A stretch of DNA of 64,000 nucleotides from CAYVBJ01 sp964449075. Lineage in GTDB: Bacteria; Bacteroidota; Rhodothermia; Balneolales; Balneolaceae. The stretch covers positions 1 to 64,000 of the forward strand of contig CAYVBJ010000012.1 in NCBI GenBank assembly GCA_964449075.1. The letters run 5' to 3'. Shown here piece after piece: positions 26,501-34,604 of this stretch. Below the pieces are notes generated by a model. It did no database searches, was not told where the DNA came from, and saw nothing but the letters and a program-made list of their open reading frames with translations. Within the stretch, counting starts at the first letter, position 1. Every line of letters starts with the position of its first letter. A program made the translations under genes and the position numbers.

Positions 26501-26733
26501 CCCTTAAGGGTTTTGTACCGGCAAAAAAGATCTTTTACAGTTCGGGCCATTACATGATGGATACCCGGTTTTCCATTGGCTGTTGGCGGACCTTCATAAA
26601 AGGTAAATGGAATACCATCTTCTCTTGATTTAAGACTTTTCTCAAATACAGAGTTCTTCTTCCACCAGTTCAGAATTTCAACTTCTGTTTTTGGGTATGT
26701 AAGCTTTTTAATTTCTTTGAATTTTTTAGCCAT
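23563..26733 (-). CDS. ileS: Isoleucyl-tRNA synthetase, IleS2-like
   Basis: The 1056-residue class I synthetase charges tRNA-Ile. The first ATP motif reads GIHH at 57-60 instead of HIGH, the second is KMSKS. The editing domain carries AWTTTPWTIISNMALAVNP, and the anticodon-binding region and C-terminal extension are present. The GIHH variant and the eukaryote-like length match type 2 IleRS, which is often less sensitive to mupirocin. The gene leads a transcript with a dksA-like gene and lspA. A perfect 6-bp hairpin lies in the leader within 20 bases of the ATG. Confidence 0.96.
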   Translation of the reverse strand: MAKKFKEIKKLTYPKTEVEILNWWKKNSVFEKSLKSREDGIPFTFYEGPPTANGKPGIHHVMARTVKDLFCRYKTLKGFKVERKGGWDTHGLPVEIEVEKELGLEGRSQVEDYGVAKYNEKCRESVLKYKDLWDNLTKRMGYWVDLDHPYVTFENDYIESLWWAFKQLYDKNLVYKGYKIQWYSPGSGTVLSSHEVSLGYKETQDPSIYVKFPLDADPNVYFLAWTTTPWTIISNMALAVNPVLDYVKIRVKINDSEEHYILAEKCLDKAIDHDYEIVDKYKGEDLIGWIYNPVFDYALKEHPKESAWRVISADYVTTDEGTGVVHTAPAFGADDFESCKKNDIPMFNPVDRDGRFDEKITEFAGQWFKEADKEIARAIKEKGLMYKHETYLHNYPFDWRKGTPLMSYPVESWFIKTTSVKDKMVALNKKINWKPETTGSGRFGTWLENNVDWAVSRQRYWGTPIPIWVSDEDPDYIECIGSIEELKKKAGLAADTEIDLHRPYIDDITWDAPNGGTMHRIPDLLDVWFDSGAMPFAQWHYPFQNKDTFKTNFPADFIAEGVDQTRGWFYTLHALATMLFDKPAYKNVVSNGLVLDENGEKMSKSKGNSVDPFEMLQTYGADTVRWYMMSNSSPWENLKFSTNGLNETQRKFFNTIVNIYSFYAMYANIDGFRYSGSPLPVTERPEMDRWINSRLNTTVKLVDEHLEDYEPTKTAREIEKYVEELSNWYVRRNRRRFWKEGKSLDKTSAYQTLYECLVSLAKLISPIAPFFGEWLYQQLNDVTGQDEISVHLSFYPTVEETAIDKQLERKMQVARTVSTVVLRIRNQIDINVRQPLSKIILPLNKEDRAMVESVKHIILDEVNVKDIRFVEDDSGIVSKSAKPNYPVLGKKLGKKMKPVAKKINSLTTDDITDFEEKGYIDLDLENGEKIRLTDNELEIQRTGLEGWSVETQDGITVAVDTELTPGLLQEGIAREFINRVQNMRKEADFEVTDRITIGFEGPEEVTKSVNALNEYIKEETLAEEIDDSVLDVSDFVKTWDIEGKECKISIRRNMNH

Positions 26734-27047
26734 ACAGAACGTATTCGTTCTCTTTTATGAAATTAATGATAAGCTTTAAATATAAGAATATTTGTGTAAA
26801 GTTAAGCTTTATGAAGCATCAGAAATAATAACTCTCTAATTTAAAAGCCATATCAAATGTTCAGGCTTGTTTTTACAAGCTGATTAACAGTTAAGATAAA
26901 GGCTTCAAATACAAATAGCACAAACAAGTAGCATTCATTAACAGGTATTATTGCCTATCTGTTTAGAGCAGACGGACTATAACATTAAAAAAGGCGTTAA
27001 CTGAAATGAAAGGCTATTAATTTTTCATTAAGTTTGAACAAAAAGAA
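26734..27047. other. 314-bp divergent intergenic region with ileS leader hairpin
   Basis: AT-rich spacer between ileS (minus) and the phosphatase gene (plus); it must hold both promoters. The only clear structure is AGAACG-TATT-CGTTCT at 26736-26751, a perfect 6-bp stem directly upstream of the ileS start. I found no convincing T-box, other riboswitch, tRNA or small ORF. Confidence 0.5.
26736..26751 (-). promoter_or_regulatory. Hairpin overlapping the ileS translation-start region
   Basis: On the minus strand AGAACG-AATA-CGTTCT forms a 6-bp stem with a 4-nt loop, ending three bases before the ileS ATG. In mRNA it would occupy the ribosome landing site, so it could modulate initiation. It may alternatively be a protein-binding dyad. 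The role is inferred from position only. Confidence 0.35.
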
Positions 27048-27554
27048 ATGAATAAAAGAACAGTTACCAAAGAAAAACCCTATAAAATCTGTTTTGTCTG
27101 CCTTGGCAACATTTGCAGAAGCCCCACGGCAGAAGGTGTTTTTCAGCATCTTGTAAACAAAAAGGGTTTGTCATCATTTTTTTATATAGAATCTGCAGGT
27201 ACCTCTGCATATCATATAGGTGAACCGGCAAACAGTAAAAGCCGAGAAGTGGCGGGCCGTTATGGTGTGGAACTGAGATCGAGGGCAAAAAGATTTGAGG
27301 CCGGAGATCTTGAGGATTATGATCTTGTTTTGGCAATGGACCATGAGAATCTGTCAAATTTAAAGAGGCTGAGCAATGGATCTGAAACAGAAGCTGCAAT
27401 CAGGCTGCTTCGTGATTTTGATCCGGAGACTGCCACAGGTGAGGTTCCCGATCCCTATTTTGGCGGTATGAATGGTTTCGAAAATGTGTTTGAAATTGTA
27501 CACAGAAGCTGTGAAGCACTGTTAAATGAATTAGAACCGCTTGTCAAAAATTAA
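27048..27554 (+). CDS. Low-molecular-weight protein-tyrosine-phosphatase-family phosphatase
   Basis: The 168-residue cytosolic protein has the complete LMW-PTP active site: the C18-x5-R24 P-loop (VCLGNICRSPTAEG) and the general acid D135 in VPDPYFGG. The family is usually annotated as acting on phosphotyrosine, but some members dephosphorylate 5-phosphorylated ketoamines. The fructosamine kinase gene starts three bases after its stop. This juxtaposition has been reported in other bacteria, where both enzymes act in repair of glycated proteins. That role is therefore the leading hypothesis; a tyrosine-phosphatase role in exopolysaccharide control is the alternative, but no Wzc-like kinase is in view. 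Confidence 0.9.
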   Translation: MNKRTVTKEKPYKICFVCLGNICRSPTAEGVFQHLVNKKGLSSFFYIESAGTSAYHIGEPANSKSREVAGRYGVELRSRAKRFEAGDLEDYDLVLAMDHENLSNLKRLSNGSETEAAIRLLRDFDPETATGEVPDPYFGGMNGFENVFEIVHRSCEALLNELEPLVKN

Positions 27555-27557
27555 CCG

Positions 27558-28430
27558 ATGCCGGACGAGAAACTCAAAAATCATCTTACAGCTAAAAATT
27601 CGCTGGATATAACATCAGTTAAAGCGGTTTCAGGTGGCAGCATAAACCGTGCTGAAAAACTGACAACAAACAGGGGAACTCTGTTTCTGAAGTGGAATGA
27701 CACTCAGCCGGCTGAAATGTTCTCGGCCGAGGCACACGGCTTGCGTCTTTTGAGAGAAGCAAAAACCTCTTTGCGAATTCCTGAAGTAATCGACCTGAAT
27801 TCAGATGAAGGCGAACTGCCGGGCTACCTGCTGATGGAATATATCGAAGGAGTTCGCGGTGACGGTGAATCATCCAGGCTATTGGGCACCGGGCTTGCTG
27901 AACTTCATTCCGTAACGTCCGATGTATACGGACTCGATCGCGATAATTTTATTGGCAGCTTGCCGCAGTCAAATAGAAAACATTCGGATTGGGTATCGTT
28001 TTTTATCGGGGAGAGAATTAATCCCCAGCTTAAAATGGCCATAGACGGAAACCGAATGGATAGAAGTGTGATGAAAGGCTGGAATCAGCTTGCAGCTAAG
28101 CTCGAAGATATTTTTCCTGATTCGCATCCTGTACTGATTCACGGTGATCTTTGGGGCGGTAATTACTTTTTTGACAGTAATGGCCGGCCGGTACTTATTG
28201 ATCCGGCCGTATATTTCGGCCATCATGAAATGGAGATTGCATTCACCAAAATGTTTGGCGGATTTTCGTCTGAATTTTACGATACCTACGCATTCGAAAT
28301 GAACATTGCATCCGGCTTCAGCCAACGGGTGGAAATTTATAATCTATACCCGCTTCTGGTACACGCCAATCTGTTTGGTGGCCACTACGCCCGCCAGGCA
28401 TCCTCTTTTCTGAAACAGTTTGCCGGTTAG
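27558..28430 (+). CDS. Fructosamine/ribulosamine 3-kinase-family protein
   Basis: The 290-residue aminoglycoside-kinase-fold protein phosphorylates ketoamines on glycated amines so that the adduct falls off. Visible motifs are SGGSINRAEKL (nucleotide-binding region, residues about 22-33), LMEYIEG, the catalytic HGDLWGGN with H195 and D197, and the Mg2+ motif IDPAVYFGHHEMEIA. These are diagnostic for the FN3K family. The upstream phosphatase gene is only three bases away and the pair is almost certainly co-transcribed. Bacterial members often prefer ribulosamines or erythrulosamines to fructosamines. Confidence 0.9.
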   Translation: MPDEKLKNHLTAKNSLDITSVKAVSGGSINRAEKLTTNRGTLFLKWNDTQPAEMFSAEAHGLRLLREAKTSLRIPEVIDLNSDEGELPGYLLMEYIEGVRGDGESSRLLGTGLAELHSVTSDVYGLDRDNFIGSLPQSNRKHSDWVSFFIGERINPQLKMAIDGNRMDRSVMKGWNQLAAKLEDIFPDSHPVLIHGDLWGGNYFFDSNGRPVLIDPAVYFGHHEMEIAFTKMFGGFSSEFYDTYAFEMNIASGFSQRVEIYNLYPLLVHANLFGGHYARQASSFLKQFAG

Positions 28431-28450
28431 TTTAAAGTTACCGGCATCTA

Positions 28451-29566
28451 TCAAAGATTCTGGCTGTAAATAGGTGCATCGGGATAGAATATAAGCCATG
28501 CAAAAGCGAAATAATCACCAAAAATTGTCGGCTCAAGCTCTTTGCCTTTCATGTCTCCGCTCAGAGCTTTACCGGTAATATCCCACCTGCTGCCTGTCTG
28601 CTTATCGCGGATTTCACCATCATTATACTCAAAATCAAGTGTTTGACCCTCTACAGTTCTGAAGAACACACCTGTGGATCCATCTTCTCTTGAATTGTGA
28701 ATGGACCCTTTATCAAGAGCAGATACAGCGCCATCAGTATGAAATACAACGATAGGTTTTCCGGCTACTTCATCATTTATAACTTTTCTTTCACTCGAAA
28801 CGTCATAAGGGTACGTTTTTGTCTCTTCATCAATTCGTACGCCGATTACTTTTTGCATCGGTTTCATCCGGTCGGAAGGCTTGTCTTTAAGAGCCCAGGG
28901 ATTGCTGTTGATGTCATCATAACCTACGTATGGATTGCGTCCGTAGTCACGGTTGTAGCCGGTGTCTTTCGAGAGAATTTTTCCATCGGGATGTATGTCC
29001 CGGAACTGTTCAAAAGAGATCAGCTGGCTGGGAATTATTTCCAGCTTATCGCCGGTATAATCACCCACAACAGCTTCACCTGAAAATTGCTGCCACAGGC
29101 TTTCTGTTTTTCTGTCGTACATAATCATATCGGAATGGCGTAAAAACCCGGAAACCCCAAATTCGAGTACATCTCCTTTGTGGCGCCTGTCGAACGTGAT
29201 GGCTGAGTAACAGAGAGGGCAAAATGTAACCAGGATCGGTGTATCGCCGATTCGGTCGTTCGCCATTTCGTGCCACATCAGTATTTGAATAGGATAAGCT
29301 CTTGCTTCTCCGTTTAATTCAACCATTATAACCGGTTCGGAATCGCGCAGCCAATCGGAAGCTTCCCCGGGGGACACAAATTCCGGATCATCAATTGACG
29401 GAATTCCGTCTTTCGGCGGCCCGCCGCGCATCAGTTCGTTAAGGTCAATATTCTTTTTATTCGTATTTGTGCTCCATTCTGGTCCGAGTTGTGCCCGGGA
29501 ATCAGTAAATGTTGAAAAGAACAGAAAAAGAATGAAAGAGAGAGTAGTAAGTGTGATAAATTTCAT
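28451..29566 (-). CDS. Exported DUF3179 protein
   Basis: The 371-residue protein has a signal peptide (cleavage near SRA-Q). The DUF3179 core follows, with ARAYPIQILMWHE near residue 110, LVTFCPLCYSAITFDR near 130 and GFLRHSDMIMYDR near 160. The conserved CPLC pair may bind metal or form a redox site, but the family's biochemical function is unknown. It is convergent with the deglycation pair, with only 20 bases between the stops. Nothing in the sequence suggests disruption. Confidence 0.88.
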   Translation of the reverse strand: MKFITLTTLSFILFLFFSTFTDSRAQLGPEWSTNTNKKNIDLNELMRGGPPKDGIPSIDDPEFVSPGEASDWLRDSEPVIMVELNGEARAYPIQILMWHEMANDRIGDTPILVTFCPLCYSAITFDRRHKGDVLEFGVSGFLRHSDMIMYDRKTESLWQQFSGEAVVGDYTGDKLEIIPSQLISFEQFRDIHPDGKILSKDTGYNRDYGRNPYVGYDDINSNPWALKDKPSDRMKPMQKVIGVRIDEETKTYPYDVSSERKVINDEVAGKPIVVFHTDGAVSALDKGSIHNSREDGSTGVFFRTVEGQTLDFEYNDGEIRDKQTGSRWDITGKALSGDMKGKELEPTIFGDYFAFAWLIFYPDAPIYSQNL

Positions 29567-29747
29567 TATGACAAACTTGATTTAAATTGTTTAGGTAAAA
29601 GTATATGAATAGATCACTTTGTACTTATAACGAATTTATAACATCCCTCTAAACCTTTGATAAATACGCCTCTTCTTATTTTTTGATTTGATTACATGGA
29701 GATACATTTCGGCTTGCCGATAACTTATCTCTAATTTGAATGATATT

Positions 29748-31478
29748 ATGAAAGAGTCTCAATTAAAAAAACGGACGAGGAGCATTCTTATTTTTTTTCT
29801 TTTTTCGACAGCACTGATTGTAGGTCTGTCCTGGACAGCTTTCAATATTTTGTCAGCCTCACAATCTTTTATCTCCTACCATTCACTCTGGACGCAATCA
29901 CAGCAGCGTGCAATTATTCATTTGATATCATATATGAATTCGGAAGATGAGCAGGAGTATTATTACTTCAGGGAGTCTGTCGGTATTATGGATAACATTC
30001 AGAAGGCTCTTTATGAATTGAATATGGACAAACCGGATGTGGAAACAGTTGAAAAAAACCTGGATCTGAATGTCATTGATCAGGATGAAGTTCGGAATGT
30101 TATCCGGCTTTTTGGCATTATGCGAAATTTTGAATCTTACCGGGGTACATTTGAAAAATGGGAAAATTTCCATCAGCAGGTAGATCTCTTTGAGCAGCTG
30201 GGTGAATATGTTCGGGCAGAAGTTCATAACTCCGAAAGCGAGGTGTCCATCAAACAGCTTTTGCAGCTGGCAGAAGGCCTGAATATTGTTCTGACCGAGG
30301 AACAGGTATCACTTCTTGCCGACTTCCGGTCTATGTCAGTCTTTATTAAAAAAGTGTCGATATCCCTTCTCATATTGCTCAGCCTGTCGTTAATTGCTAT
30401 CGGGATGATACTATCAAAAAGCTGGATTAAGGGGTTTAAAGAACTTCAAAAAGCAAATAACGAAAAAGATCAGCTGGCTAAATTCCCAAGTATGAACCCG
30501 AACCCTGTCGTTGAAGTCAGCGGCTCCGGGGAACTCAATTATGTAAATAACGCCGCAGACAGATATTTTCCCGACTTACGGGAGAGAAAACTAAATCACC
30601 CCTTTTTACACTCTGATTCGTACCTTTTTGACCCGGATTTATATCATAATTATAAAAGCCGGACCAGGGAAATAGAGATCGGTGATACTGTTTATGAACA
30701 GATTATCTACTATCTGCCTGAACTGAAAAAGTTTCATGTTTACGGTTATGACATAACAAGAAGAAAAGAGTTTCGGGATAACCTCCAAAAAGCAGTTGAA
30801 GAAAAAGAAGTTTTACTTGCAGAAATCCACCACAGAGTAAAAAACAACCTTGCGATTATTGCAGGTCTGCTTGAGCTTGAATCGGACAATACAGATCACA
30901 AAGAAACCAAAAATGTTTTACGGAACAGCGTTTCGAGAGTTTTATCGATGGCTTCGGTTCATGAACAGCTTTACGCGAACAAAAGTTTTTCTGAGATTCG
31001 TTTTCTGGATTACGTGAAAGAGCTGGCAATCAAGTTGCATCAAACCCTGGATTCAGAAAAATCTTCGAAAACAATTGTGGTAACCGGTGATGACATTCTT
31101 CTCAACGTTAATCAGGCAATACCGTGTGGAATATTGGTAAGTGAACTGATTAATAACGCGTATAAGCATGCTTTTCCGAAAGGTAAAAGACCCGGAAACG
31201 GAGAGAAAAAAATTCGAATACATATCGGGAAACAGAATGATTTGGTTTTACTGACAGTGTGTGATAACGGAATAGGTTTGCCGGCCGGATTTGACTACAG
31301 AAATGTAAACAGCCTGGGATACACGTTAATTAAATCACTGGCAGATCAGCTGGAGGGGAAAATAGAGTTTGAAAATAAAGGCGGTACAGCCGTAACTTGC
31401 AGTTTCAAAAAAGCTGAAATCAGAGGATCTGCAAGTTCATTTGTTTCGAATGGAGAGCCGGATCAGAAACTTAATTAA
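29748..31478 (+). CDS. Membrane sensor histidine kinase, HisKA_2 type
   Basis: The ATG at 29748 is preferred over an in-frame TTG at 29736. The 576-residue protein has transmembrane helices at about 12-32 and 202-224 bracketing a roughly 170-residue extracytoplasmic sensor domain rich in charged helices. A PAS-like region (about 245-345) follows. The HisKA_2 phosphoacceptor segment EIHHRVKNNL has its HRVKN His at 362. The ATPase domain has an N-box SELINNAYKHAFP near 464, the D-box CDNGIGLP and a G-box NSLGYTLIK. No response regulator gene is adjacent, so the partner must be elsewhere. An AhpD-like gene starts five bases after its stop, suggesting co-transcription. Confidence 0.88.
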   Translation: MKESQLKKRTRSILIFFLFSTALIVGLSWTAFNILSASQSFISYHSLWTQSQQRAIIHLISYMNSEDEQEYYYFRESVGIMDNIQKALYELNMDKPDVETVEKNLDLNVIDQDEVRNVIRLFGIMRNFESYRGTFEKWENFHQQVDLFEQLGEYVRAEVHNSESEVSIKQLLQLAEGLNIVLTEEQVSLLADFRSMSVFIKKVSISLLILLSLSLIAIGMILSKSWIKGFKELQKANNEKDQLAKFPSMNPNPVVEVSGSGELNYVNNAADRYFPDLRERKLNHPFLHSDSYLFDPDLYHNYKSRTREIEIGDTVYEQIIYYLPELKKFHVYGYDITRRKEFRDNLQKAVEEKEVLLAEIHHRVKNNLAIIAGLLELESDNTDHKETKNVLRNSVSRVLSMASVHEQLYANKSFSEIRFLDYVKELAIKLHQTLDSEKSSKTIVVTGDDILLNVNQAIPCGILVSELINNAYKHAFPKGKRPGNGEKKIRIHIGKQNDLVLLTVCDNGIGLPAGFDYRNVNSLGYTLIKSLADQLEGKIEFENKGGTAVTCSFKKAEIRGSASSFVSNGEPDQKLN

Positions 31479-31483
31479 CTTTC

Positions 31484-32047
31484 ATGCCATTTATTGAAAC
31501 GATCAATTATGAAGATGCAACCGGTGAAATCAGAAATGTATATGAAGATCTGAGATCATCAAGGGGTAAGATTGCAGAAGTTCACAAAATTCAAAGCCTG
31601 AATCCAAAAGCGCTGGTTGCACATATGGAGCTCTATATGGCAACCATGTTTGGCAAATCCCCCCTTAAACGAATGCAGAGGGAAATGATAGCGGTAGTAG
31701 TATCTGCATCGAACAAATGCCCGTACTGTATTGAACATCATGCTGAAGCCCTGCAGCACTTCTGGAAAGACAGGGACCGGGTAAACCAGCTTGCAGAGGA
31801 TTTTAAATCTGTGAATCTCAATGAAAAAGACTTTGCATTGTGCTCGTATGCACAACATTTAACGGAGAGTCCGGGCGAAGGTGACAGACAGGCAAGAATT
31901 GGCAAACTGAAGGATCAGGATTTCTCTGACAGGGCGATACTGGATGCTACCCAGGTTATTGGATATTTTAATTTTGTAAACCGAATGGTACTCGGGCTTG
32001 GTGTAGAGTTTTCTGAAGAAGAGGTTAAAGGATATAAGTACGATTAA
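31484..32047 (+). CDS. AhpD-like peroxidase-related protein (carboxymuconolactone decarboxylase fold)
   Basis: The 187-residue cytosolic protein has the catalytic ExxCxxCxxxH-type motif region NKCPYCIEHHAEAL, with Cys79, Cys82 and His86. This is the redox pair that AhpD-like enzymes use to reduce peroxides or disulfides. The overall length and the VNRMVLGLGV segment match the uncharacterised peroxidase-related (TIGR01926) family. It follows the histidine kinase by five bases. A role in oxidative defence is family-based; the reductant is unknown. Confidence 0.88.
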   Translation: MPFIETINYEDATGEIRNVYEDLRSSRGKIAEVHKIQSLNPKALVAHMELYMATMFGKSPLKRMQREMIAVVVSASNKCPYCIEHHAEALQHFWKDRDRVNQLAEDFKSVNLNEKDFALCSYAQHLTESPGEGDRQARIGKLKDQDFSDRAILDATQVIGYFNFVNRMVLGLGVEFSEEEVKGYKYD

Positions 32048-32082
32048 TTGTTACGTTTTTAACTTTTCATCCGGAGTATAGT

Positions 32083-32820
32083 ATGATTCCTCAAAAAATC
32101 ATTAGCCTGGTTCCAAGTCTGACCGAGCTTATAATTGATTTGGGTCTGGAAAAAAAGCTAATCGGCCGAACCCGATTTTGTATTCATCCTGAACAGGTTG
32201 TTTCCGGGATTCCTGTTGTTGGCGGCACCAAGAATCCAAACCTGGAAAAGATATTTGAACTGAACCCGGATTTAATTATTGCCAATAAGGAAGAAAACAG
32301 AAAAGAGGATATTGAACTTCTGAGAGAGACGTTCATGACTGTGGTTACTGATATATCATCAGTTGAGGACGCATTGCTGGCAATCTATGAATTGGGTGCT
32401 ATTTGTGGTGCTGAGAAGAGATCGGAGAAATTAACAAATGCCATTCAGGCAGAATTGAAGGATGTGCCATCTGAACCGGCACTGGATGCTGCCTATTTCA
32501 TTTGGAAAGATCCATGGATGACAGTTGGAAGAGACACATACATACACTCCGTGATGGAACACTTTCATTTAAAGAATATTTTTAAAGATCGTACGCGTTA
32601 TCCGGTAGTTACATTACAGGAAGTTGAGGCTCACCAACCCGACATTATACTTCTCAGCAGTGAACCCTATCCTTTCAAAGAGAAACATATAGAAGTGATT
32701 GAAGAGGAGTGCAAGTCTTCAAAAGCAGTGCTTGTAAACGGTGAATGGTTCAGCTGGTATGGTTCCCGGATGCTTAGCTCATTTCAAAAGCTGAAGATGT
32801 TCAGGAAGGCAATTAGCTAA
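32083..32820 (+). CDS. BtuF-like helical-backbone metal/cofactor-binding protein without signal peptide
   Basis: The 245-residue protein begins directly with the core IISLVPSLTELIIDLG and continues with GIPVVGGTKNPNLEKI and LNPDLIIANKEEN, matching the BtuF/FepB-type fold of periplasmic cobalamin- or siderophore-binding proteins. A signal peptide or lipobox is absent, and no alternative upstream start adds one. No BtuC or BtuD gene is adjacent. It may be a cytoplasmic cofactor-binding member of the family, as seen in several Bacteroidota. The ligand cannot be assigned; conserved Trp residues such as YFIWKDPWMTVGRD line the expected cleft. Confidence 0.8.
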   Translation: MIPQKIISLVPSLTELIIDLGLEKKLIGRTRFCIHPEQVVSGIPVVGGTKNPNLEKIFELNPDLIIANKEENRKEDIELLRETFMTVVTDISSVEDALLAIYELGAICGAEKRSEKLTNAIQAELKDVPSEPALDAAYFIWKDPWMTVGRDTYIHSVMEHFHLKNIFKDRTRYPVVTLQEVEAHQPDIILLSSEPYPFKEKHIEVIEEECKSSKAVLVNGEWFSWYGSRMLSSFQKLKMFRKAIS

Positions 32821-32903
32821 ATATCAGATCCGTTTTGATTATATACAAACGTTTCATGTAAATCCGTTATCTTGTAATCACGTTAATTTAATTCCCTTGT
32901 TTA

Positions 32904-34601
32904 GTGAGAGTCTTTTTCTTTTTAACAATTATATCTCTTTTGTGGACAGCACCTGCATTTTCTCAGCAGGATCAATCTGAAGTATCATCCATAGATAATA
33001 TTGATGTGCTTGATTCATATATCCGCGGCATCAATGCTTTTGAAAACGGAGAGTATGAAGAGGCACTGGACCTCTTAACCGCGGCCTATTTGAAAAATCC
33101 GGAAAGTCCCGGCGTAAATTTTGCTTTGGCGGACGCTTATCTCGCGCTTAATGACCTGGTAAATGCTGCATATTATGGAAAAATTGCTGTAAGTGAAGAG
33201 CCGGAGAATAAGTGGTACCACCTGAAACTGGCAGAAATCTATCGGAAAGCCGGCCAGAATGATGCCACTGTTGAAGCGCTGCAAAGTGCTTTGAAATACC
33301 ATCCCGGAGAATTGGATATCCTGTTTCGCCTCGCTACGATCTATATAGATTTCGGGCAATTGCTGGAGGCTAATAAAATCTATAACCGAATCCTGAAACA
33401 AAGAGGCCCGATTTTTGATATATACCTGCAAAAATTCAGAAATTTCAATGCTCTGCAAATGAGGGATTCTGCCCTGGTTCAGTTACAGGAGATGAGGAAA
33501 CTGGAACCTGATAATATGGCTACTCTGCATATGATGAGCCAGTTTTATGAAGGGCTTGATGAGAGAGATGCTGCCAAAGAGATACTACTGGAGGCACGTG
33601 AACGCAACGCAAGAGACCCGCAAACCCTGATTCTTTTGGCTGACATGTACATAAAGGAAGCGAAATGGGACAGCCTTGCCAATACATTTATCAGTATGAT
33701 AAGCGATCCGCTGATTGGCCCCAATCAAAAAATGGAATTGGCCCGGTATATCTATCGGGAACACAGTCAGCGGCCAAATGAGTCTGAACTTGAGTTCCAG
33801 GCGGAAAGAGTGCTCAACAGTTTCAGTGAATCAGAACCTGATTTCGGTCCAGCACACCTTATGGCTGCCGAATTCCATCTTCAAAAAAATGAAATTGAAC
33901 CCGCACTCGATAAACTGGAACGGGCTACGGTGGTTATGCCCGAACAACCGGACGCATGGCGTCAGAGAATGCAGCTGCTTTTCACGGAGCAAAGATATGA
34001 AGAGGTTATAGCCAATGCGGACAGTGCAAATAAATATGTGCCCGATGATGCATTCATCCAGTTTTTTGCCGGTGCCTCTTATATGCTCAGTGATCAAAAT
34101 GAAAAAGCAATTGAATGGCTGGAAAATGCAACTCTGTCTCCCGCAAGAAGTAATTTCCGGACAGTTATCTACAGCACACTGGCAGATGCCTATGCCGACC
34201 AGGATATGTGGGAAGATGCTGTTGATGCCTATGAAACTGCCCTGCGCCTGGATGCCAATAATCACAATGCCATGAACAATTATGCCTATTTTATGGCAAT
34301 CCGGGATGAGCGTATCGACTATGCCGAAGAGCTTGCCCTGAAAGCAATTGGTCTTGAACCGGATAATGCGGCGTATCTTGATACGGTGGGATGGATCTTT
34401 TACCTGAAGAATGACTATGAAAAGGCGCGTCAATATATTAAAGCCTCCGTTGAAACCGGCGAAGCCAGTGCAGAAGTGTTTGAACATCTTGGAGATGTTT
34501 ATGATAAACTGGGTGAACCTGAAAAAGCAAAAAAATGGTGGCAGCAAGCTGTTGAAAATGATCCTGAACGTGAATATCTGAAAGAAAGATTGAATCCCTG
34601 A
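32904..34601 (+). CDS. Exported TPR-repeat protein
   Basis: The GTG start at 32904 gives a 565-residue product with a signal peptide (cleavage near AFS-Q). Almost the whole mature protein is TPR helices, with repeats such as GEYEEALDLLTAAYLKNPES, NDYEKARQYIKASV and LGEPEKAKKWWQQAVENDPE. It is probably a periplasmic or outer-membrane-associated scaffold. The next gene, a DUF4292 lipoprotein, starts four bases after its stop, and EnvC follows. This gene order TPR-DUF4292-EnvC suggests a shared envelope function. Confidence 0.82.
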   Translation: MRVFFFLTIISLLWTAPAFSQQDQSEVSSIDNIDVLDSYIRGINAFENGEYEEALDLLTAAYLKNPESPGVNFALADAYLALNDLVNAAYYGKIAVSEEPENKWYHLKLAEIYRKAGQNDATVEALQSALKYHPGELDILFRLATIYIDFGQLLEANKIYNRILKQRGPIFDIYLQKFRNFNALQMRDSALVQLQEMRKLEPDNMATLHMMSQFYEGLDERDAAKEILLEARERNARDPQTLILLADMYIKEAKWDSLANTFISMISDPLIGPNQKMELARYIYREHSQRPNESELEFQAERVLNSFSESEPDFGPAHLMAAEFHLQKNEIEPALDKLERATVVMPEQPDAWRQRMQLLFTEQRYEEVIANADSANKYVPDDAFIQFFAGASYMLSDQNEKAIEWLENATLSPARSNFRTVIYSTLADAYADQDMWEDAVDAYETALRLDANNHNAMNNYAYFMAIRDERIDYAEELALKAIGLEPDNAAYLDTVGWIFYLKNDYEKARQYIKASVETGEASAEVFEHLGDVYDKLGEPEKAKKWWQQAVENDPEREYLKERLNP

Positions 34602-34604
34602 AAA

